From assembly GCA_020860885.1 (NCBI GenBank), contig JAJBTS010000244.1:1-11017 (forward strand): 11,017 nt of DNA, in the 5' to 3' direction. The translations under genes were made by a program, and so were the position numbers. Source of the stretch: Bacteroidales bacterium (GTDB taxonomy: Bacteria > Bacteroidota > Bacteroidia > Bacteroidales > Azobacteroidaceae). This document shows, in pieces, positions 7,448 to 11,017 of the stretch. The notes below the pieces were generated by a model. That model saw nothing but the letters and a program-made list of their open reading frames with translations. It did not search any database and was not told where the DNA came from. Positions within the stretch are counted from its first letter, which is position 1; every line of letters starts with the position of its first letter.

Positions 7448-7476
7448 CTGCCCCTAAATCCCCTAAAGGGGACTTT
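7448..7476. repeat. Right terminal inverted repeat of the DUF559 unit
   Basis: This is an exact 29-base reverse complement of 6961-6989, running from CTGCCCCTAAATCCCC to GGGGACTTT. Pairing of the two in one transcript would loop out the entire DUF559 gene. The bases outside (TAAGC) and inside (TTT) do not continue the symmetry. Confidence 0.9.
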
Positions 7477-7550
7477 TAAGCAGTTGATTATCAATAGCTC
7501 CTTTCAGAAGGTTGGGGGCCAAGCGATGAGATTATTTACTTTTTGGATAT

Positions 7551-7580
7551 CTTCTTTCAGAGGAAGCGCTTTCTTAGAAG
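7551..7580 (+). promoter_or_regulatory. Dyad in the pyrC leader
   Basis: CTTCT (7551-7555) pairs with AGAAG (7576-7580), and AGGAA (7561-7565) pairs with TTTCT (7570-7574) around a GCGC loop, with one G-U pair. This gives a small bulged hairpin ending 38 bases before the pyrC ATG. AAGCGCTT at its centre is also a perfect palindrome, so a protein site is an alternative. The rest of 7477-7618 shows only a small TTGATTATCAA palindrome (7484-7494) and no clear TAnnTTTG promoter. Confidence 0.3.
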
Positions 7581-7618
7581 ATTAAATAGTAAAAGAAAGG
7601 TTTAATAATGAAATTAGT

Positions 7619-8953
7619 ATGATTCTTATACAAAACGCAGAAATAATCAATGAGGGAGCCCGTTACAGGGCTTCTGTGCTGTTGGAAGGACAACGGATAA
7701 AATCTATTTACAAAAATACAGTTCCGGAGGAGATAATAAGGAATGCTACCCTTGTAAATGCGGAAGGTCTTTATCTTTTACCCGGAGCTATTGACGATCA
7801 GGTGCATTTCCGTGAACCCGGACTGACCCATAAGGGAGATATTCATAGTGAATCCTGTGCTGCCGTAGCCGGAGGTATTACTTCTTTTATGGATATGCCG
7901 AATACCATTCCGCAGACAACTACCGTAGAGGCTTTGAATGAAAAATTTGACCTCGCTTCCCGTTCTTCTATGGCCAATTATTCTTTCTTTATCGGTGCGA
8001 CCAACAATAATCTGCAAGAACTGGAAAAAGAAGGGGCACGACGTGCGGCAGCAGTAAAAGTATTTATGGGCTCTTCTACCGGGAATATGCTGGTCGATAA
8101 CCCGGAGACTTTAGAAAAACTGTTTTCTGAAATAGATAAGATTATAGCTGTTCATTGTGAAAGTGAAGAGATAATAAAAGCAAATAAAGAATATTATATC
8201 GGGAAATACGGAGAAGATCTGGATATTACTTTTCATTCAAAGATCCGAAGCTGTGAAGCTTGTTTTGCATCTTCCAGTCAGGCGGTTGCCTTAGCACGGA
8301 AATACAATTCCCGTCTTCATCTTTTCCATTTATCCACGGCTAAAGAAATGGAGCTGCTGGAAGCAAAACCGTTGAAGGATAAGAGAATTACAGGGGAAGT
8401 CTGTGTTCATCACTTGTGGTTCACCGATGAAGATTATGCCCGGTTGGGCAACCGAATAAAATGGAATCCGGCAGTAAAGACTAAAGCCGACAGGGATGCT
8501 TTAAGGCAAGCCCTGATCGATGGTAAACTGGATGTGGTGGCCACCGACCATGCTCCTCATACCTGGGAGGAAAAACAAGGCTCGGTCTTACAGGCCGCAT
8601 CGGGAGGACCTATGGTGCAGCACGCCTTAACTGTAATGCTGGAATTATGCACGCAGGGAGTCTTTACTCCTGAATTGGTGGTAGAGAAAATGGCACATGC
8701 TCCCGCAGAATTGTTTGATTTGAAAGACAGGGGATATATACGGGAAGGCTATTATGCCGATCTGGTCCTGGTGGATCCGAATCAATCGTGGACAGTTCAT
8801 AAAGATAATTTACTATATAAATGTGGTTGGTCTCCGCTGGAAGGAACCACCTTTCATCATAAAGTTGTTAAAACTTTCGTTAACGGGAGTCTGGTATACG
8901 ACAACAGACAACTGGACGAAGATTTCAGAGGAATGGAATTATGCTACAAATAG
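7619..8953 (+). CDS. pyrC: Dihydroorotase (class I amidohydrolase type)
   Basis: PyrC is a cytoplasmic zinc enzyme that interconverts carbamoyl aspartate and dihydroorotate, the third step of pyrimidine synthesis. The 444-residue protein has the amidohydrolase layout: short N-terminal beta segment, metal motif DDQVHFREPG (59-68), MDMPNT (91-96), and K147 in VKVFMGSSTGNM as the likely carboxylated lysine. Then come HC (179-180), HLST (237-240), EVCVHHLWF (260-268), and ATDHAPH (308-314) with the catalytic aspartate. GYYADLVLVDP (377-387) marks the closing beta domain. The first histidine of the usual H-x-H is Gln (Q61). I recall the same replacement in Porphyromonas gingivalis PyrC, so it is probably lineage-typical, not damage. 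The stop codon overlaps the next gene by 13 bases, pointing to translational coupling. A hydantoinase or allantoinase is less likely given the close match. Confidence 0.95.
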   Translation: MILIQNAEIINEGARYRASVLLEGQRIKSIYKNTVPEEIIRNATLVNAEGLYLLPGAIDDQVHFREPGLTHKGDIHSESCAAVAGGITSFMDMPNTIPQTTTVEALNEKFDLASRSSMANYSFFIGATNNNLQELEKEGARRAAAVKVFMGSSTGNMLVDNPETLEKLFSEIDKIIAVHCESEEIIKANKEYYIGKYGEDLDITFHSKIRSCEACFASSSQAVALARKYNSRLHLFHLSTAKEMELLEAKPLKDKRITGEVCVHHLWFTDEDYARLGNRIKWNPAVKTKADRDALRQALIDGKLDVVATDHAPHTWEEKQGSVLQAASGGPMVQHALTVMLELCTQGVFTPELVVEKMAHAPAELFDLKDRGYIREGYYADLVLVDPNQSWTVHKDNLLYKCGWSPLEGTTFHHKVVKTFVNGSLVYDNRQLDEDFRGMELCYK

Positions 8954-9519
8954 AGGATACGATTATAAGTCTCGACTTGCTGGAGGAATCTTTTTTATGT
9001 GATTTGTCGGCCTGTAAAGGGATTTGCTGTGTAGAAGGAGAATCGGGAGCTCCGGTAGAAGAAGAGGAGATTGCTGAATTGGAAAAGGTGCTTCCCCTGA
9101 TCTGGGACGATCTGTCTCCTCAGGCAAAAGAAATAATAGAAAAGCAGGGAGTGGTTTACCTGGACGAAGACGGTGAATACGTCACATCGATTGTAAACGG
9201 TGAAGATTGTGTCTTTACCTGTTACGATGAAAAAGGAATGTGTAAATGTGCTATAGAAAAAGCTTTCCGGGAAGGAAAGACTGATTTTTACAAACCCATC
9301 TCCTGCCATTTGTATCCGGTACGGGTAGCTAAATACAAAGGATTCCGGGCAGTCAATTACCACCGCTGGAATGTTTGTCAGGCTGCCTGCATTTTAGGGA
9401 AGAAAGAAAAGGTAAAAGTTTATCAGTTCCTGAAAGAACCGTTGACAAGAAAATTCGGAGAAGAGTGGTACAAACATCTGGAACAGGCAGCGAAAGAACT
9501 GAATGCCGGAAGTTATTGA
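8941..9519 (+). CDS. DUF3109 family cysteine-rich protein
   Basis: A 192-residue protein of the DUF3109 family, common in Bacteroidota and of unknown function. It has eleven cysteines in groups: C20, C25, C29, C30 near the start (LCDLSACKGICC), C90, C94, C101, C103 in the middle (DCVFTC, CKC), then C122 (ISCHLYPVR) and C146, C150 (CQAAC). This spacing suggests a bound metal or Fe-S cluster and resembles YkgJ-type CxxxC proteins; that is inference. Acidic helices fill residues 37-70. No signal peptide or membrane segment is seen, so it is probably cytoplasmic. The ATG lies inside the end of pyrC, in another frame, and there is no other start nearby, so coupling to pyrC is likely. It closes the operon; a non-coding tandem array follows. 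Confidence 0.9.
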   Translation: MLQIEDTIISLDLLEESFLCDLSACKGICCVEGESGAPVEEEEIAELEKVLPLIWDDLSPQAKEIIEKQGVVYLDEDGEYVTSIVNGEDCVFTCYDEKGMCKCAIEKAFREGKTDFYKPISCHLYPVRVAKYKGFRAVNYHRWNVCQAACILGKKEKVKVYQFLKEPLTRKFGEEWYKHLEQAAKELNAGSY

Positions 9520-9570
9520 GGGTGATAAGTAAGAGACCTGTCGGTGATAAGTATTACTTACTGTTGTTAG

Positions 9571-9754
9571 TGCTCTTCGCTACCCCGCCGAAATACTCTC
9601 CGCTACCCTCCCGCGGTAAGTATTTCGACCCCTTGGAGATACTTACCGCGACGGGGTGTTAATACTCTCCGCTAACCCATCGAGATACTCTTCGCGAACA
9701 GGTGTCAATACTCTTCGCAACGGGGGGTAAATACTCTTCGCGATTGAATAGGGA
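9571..9754. repeat. Tandem array of eight 23-bp units
   Basis: Units begin at 9571, 9594, 9617, 9640, 9663, 9686, 9709 and 9732, with an exact period of 23 bases. The first ten bases approach TACTCTTCGC, perfect in the last three units and most altered in the third (TAAGTATTTC). Position 12 is A in all eight units and position 10 is C in all eight. The remaining 11-13 bases vary, often rich in C or G runs. Upstream, GGTGATAAGTA occurs at 9521-9531 and 9543-9553 with a period of 22, so the array may extend leftward in decayed form to just after the DUF3109 stop. A 23-base period shifts reading frame in each unit, so it is not protein coding. Function unknown. Confidence 0.85.
9612..9650 (+). 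terminator. Strong hairpin within the 23-bp array
   Basis: CGCGGTAAGTAT (9612-9623) is the exact reverse complement of 9639-9650. In plus-strand RNA the stem extends three further pairs, one of them U-G, to 15 bp with a 9-base loop. It lies 92 bases after the DUF3109 stop and could end the pyrC-DUF3109 transcript, although no T-run follows. It spans parts of array units 2 to 4, so it may be a by-product of a unit inversion. Confidence 0.4.
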
Positions 9755-9779
9755 TACATATTAACAAGAAACAGAGAAT

Positions 9780-9807
9780 AGTCACCAGTTATCAGTCACC
9801 AGTTAAC
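9780..9807. repeat. Second block of the CACCAGTT/CAGTTAAC repeat family
   Basis: AGTCACCAGTT occurs at 9780-9790 and again at 9794-9804, a 14-base period, and the block ends in CAGTTAAC. The same words make up the mfd-folC gap at 2643-2735, so two members of one repeat family lie in this window, both intergenic. The stretch before it (9755-9779) shows nothing recognisable. Confidence 0.7.
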
Positions 9808-9823
9808 ATTGGATTTGTTGATG

Positions 9824-9850
9824 CAAATTTTTCGTACGTACAAAAAATTG
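9824..9850. terminator. A/T-rich dyad between convergent genes
   Basis: CAA-TTTTT (9824-9832, one bulged A at 9827) pairs with AAAAA-TTG (9843-9850) around CGTACGTACA. The T-run on one arm and A-run on the other would suit a bidirectional terminator between the plus-strand pyrC operon and the minus-strand propeller gene. The stem has almost no G-C pairs, so it is weak. The rest of 9851-9956 is AT-rich with no feature I can support. Confidence 0.25.
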
Positions 9851-9956
9851 AAATCGTGGTCTCATTTAAAAAAGGGCACGTGAGAAAATTTGAAGTCTGA
9901 CTAACGAAAATGTTTTAACGAATATAACTAAGAACCACCCCGGTTGACTGTTTTAA

Positions 9957-10970
9957 TTACAGATCAAAAGTTATAAGACTATCATCGGGATCTTCAATAA
10001 TAGCATACGCTTTGTTTTCTTTTTCGTCTATGGTGAGGCAAGTTATCTTTTTATCCAGTTTAAAAGCTTTCAGAGGATTTCCATCCCAGTCGATAATTTG
10101 TATCTGAAAATCTTCTTTCAGGTTTTGATCTTTGTTTGGATTGTATACAATATAAATACAATCCGGGGAGGTGGCTAAAGCTGTTATGCCTCTTTCTACA
10201 TCTGGTTTTTTATCCGTCGACAGCATCGTACCATTATCCACAAAATTATAACTGTATTTACTCAGTAGTATATTCTTAATTAAGGCAGGTTGATGTACAT
10301 CCGTGGAGTAATCGTATATTTCCAGGATATGAGAGGAATAAGATACAAATCGGTCTTTCTGAGGATGTTTAGCCAGTTCGGATTGATGGAACATACCCTT
10401 TATCCGGGAGGAAAGGTCTTTTTCTTTGCTCCAATAGGCGGGATATTCTCCGAATGTATTTATAATATTTCCTTTGTTATCGAGGAGGGCATATCTTTTC
10501 TCGAAATATCCGGTTGTTAAATACAAAGAGTCTTTCAGAGGAAGTAAATGTTCGGATTGCAAAGGAACTTTAAATTTCAGAGACATTTTTTCATTTCCGT
10601 AGGAAAGGGAATCCAGAGGTATGGAGTACACATCAGAGGTTTGCCGGCTGAGGACAATAAGATCCGAATCTTCGAAACTGATTTCCAGAGGACTTATCAA
10701 CTCGTTAGGACCATTCCCTACCGGGATTAATTTGTCTAAGACTTGATTCTTCTCCATATCGTAAATATGTATGAGCGAATCGCCGCGAAAATCGTTCAGG
10801 AAAACGAGATTTCCTTTTTTTGCTATTTGCATGGTAATACCCAGAATTTCCGGATAAGGAACAGAAGTATATACAAGAGGCTGAAAAGAATGTAACTCCA
10901 ATTGTTTTTTCTCTTTAACGCATTGGAAAGAGAGTATGCCGATAATTAATAAAATATATATTTTTCTCAT
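9957..10970 (-). CDS. Predicted lipoprotein with TolB-like six-bladed beta-propeller (BF3164 type)
   Basis: A 337-residue protein resembling the BF3164/TolB-like propeller lipoproteins that Bacteroidales carry in many copies; function unknown. The N-terminus MRKIYILLIIGILSFQC is a short lipoprotein-type signal with lipid-anchored C17. The residue before the cysteine is Gln, an uncommon lipobox end. Positively charged residues follow (KEKK), without the acidic tract associated with surface export, so a periplasm-facing anchor seems more likely. Beta-rich repeats run through the mature part. They include the family-like turn VGNGPNEL (84-91), DWDGNPLKAFKLD (294-306) and a last blade ending in EDPDDSLITFDL (326-337). 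The gene converges on the pyrC operon. No clear -7/-33 promoter is visible in the 47 bases left upstream. Confidence 0.82.
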   Translation of the reverse strand: MRKIYILLIIGILSFQCVKEKKQLELHSFQPLVYTSVPYPEILGITMQIAKKGNLVFLNDFRGDSLIHIYDMEKNQVLDKLIPVGNGPNELISPLEISFEDSDLIVLSRQTSDVYSIPLDSLSYGNEKMSLKFKVPLQSEHLLPLKDSLYLTTGYFEKRYALLDNKGNIINTFGEYPAYWSKEKDLSSRIKGMFHQSELAKHPQKDRFVSYSSHILEIYDYSTDVHQPALIKNILLSKYSYNFVDNGTMLSTDKKPDVERGITALATSPDCIYIVYNPNKDQNLKEDFQIQIIDWDGNPLKAFKLDKKITCLTIDEKENKAYAIIEDPDDSLITFDL

Positions 10971-11017
10971 AATATAACTTATTCCCTATAATCTTATCTT
11001 TATTTCATAGTTAAAGG

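Larger units (their letters stand above)
6961..7476 (+). mobile_element. 516-bp DUF559 unit bounded by 29-bp inverted repeats
   Basis: The unit consists of the left repeat (29 bp), 44 bases, a 372-base DUF559 gene, 42 bases, and the right repeat (29 bp). The repeats are identical over all 29 positions and diverge at once on both sides. The layout is nearly symmetric, as in a minimal transposon or a RAYT/REP-type pair. GC content, hand-counted over 7081-7380, is about 33%, against roughly 47-53% in two sampled 60-base lines of pyrC. It lies between two genes that I expect to be neighbours without it. No convincing target duplication flanks it: TAAGC touches the right repeat, but the left TAAGC is six bases away from its repeat. 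That it moves is inference. Confidence 0.6.

Noticed and set aside
6961..7476. Insertion sequence with a classical transposase
   Set aside because: The only gene is a DUF559 protein with no DDE, HUH or serine recombinase motif, and no clean target duplication is present; it is listed as an atypical unit instead.
7406..7618. Riboswitch or PyrR-type leader upstream of pyrC
   Set aside because: Only a small bulged dyad is visible; no known pyrimidine-leader pattern or terminator/antiterminator pair could be recognised by eye.
8995..9363. Open frame of 122 codons opposite DUF3109
   Set aside because: It is the complement of a conserved coding region, rich in Phe and Ser as expected from reversed Glu and Lys codons, with no start context or motif.
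9375..9662. Open frame of 95 codons running from DUF3109 into the tandem array
   Set aside because: It overlaps the well-supported DUF3109 gene in another frame and its end is only a translation of the 23-bp units, which change frame at each step.
9521..9754. Possible CRISPR array
   Set aside because: The units are 23 bp end to end with no separate spacers of regular length, the repeats are too degenerate, and there are no cas genes nearby.

Overview
The window looks like a chromosomal segment from a member of the Bacteroidota, most likely order Bacteroidales. The dihydroorotase carries the DDQVHFREPG motif I associate with Porphyromonas/Bacteroides-type PyrC. The DUF3109 protein and the BF3164-type propeller lipoprotein are typical of the phylum. 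Shine-Dalgarno-like sequences are absent, and the one divergent promoter region has TAnnTTTG -7 boxes. No rRNA, tRNA or CRISPR array was seen.

Left part, minus strand (81-6075): mfd, folC and an MFS transporter lie head to tail and read leftward. The mfd-folC gap is filled with a CAGTTAAC-type repeat that folds into an 18-bp stem ending two bases before the folC start codon. The MFS gene is 10 bases after folC. It appears to stop after its eleventh membrane helix, close to the window edge.

Middle, plus strand (6141-9519): a GT2 polyprenol-phosphate mannosyltransferase is transcribed divergently from mfd. It is followed by pyrC, which overlaps a Cys-rich DUF3109 gene by 13 bases. Between the mannosyltransferase and pyrC sits the most unusual object of the window, a compact 516-bp unit (6961-7476). 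It is a single DUF559 (Vsr-like endonuclease fold) gene bracketed almost symmetrically by perfect 29-bp inverted repeats. The gene is visibly more AT-rich than pyrC. It resembles a minimal mobile or dispersed element in which a small nuclease gene travels with its own terminal repeats.

Right part (9520-11017): a 437-bp non-coding stretch holds a degenerate but phase-perfect tandem array of eight 23-bp units (core TACTCTTCGC). One strong hairpin lies inside the array, a second copy of the CACCAGTT repeat family follows, and then an A/T-rich dyad. Beyond it, a minus-strand gene encodes a predicted lipoprotein with a TolB-like six-bladed beta-propeller. That gene converges on the pyrC-DUF3109 operon.

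The housekeeping genes cover transcription-coupled repair, folate polyglutamylation, pyrimidine synthesis and lipid-linked mannose donor synthesis. They show no obvious joint pathway. The interest lies in the repeats and the DUF559 unit between them.
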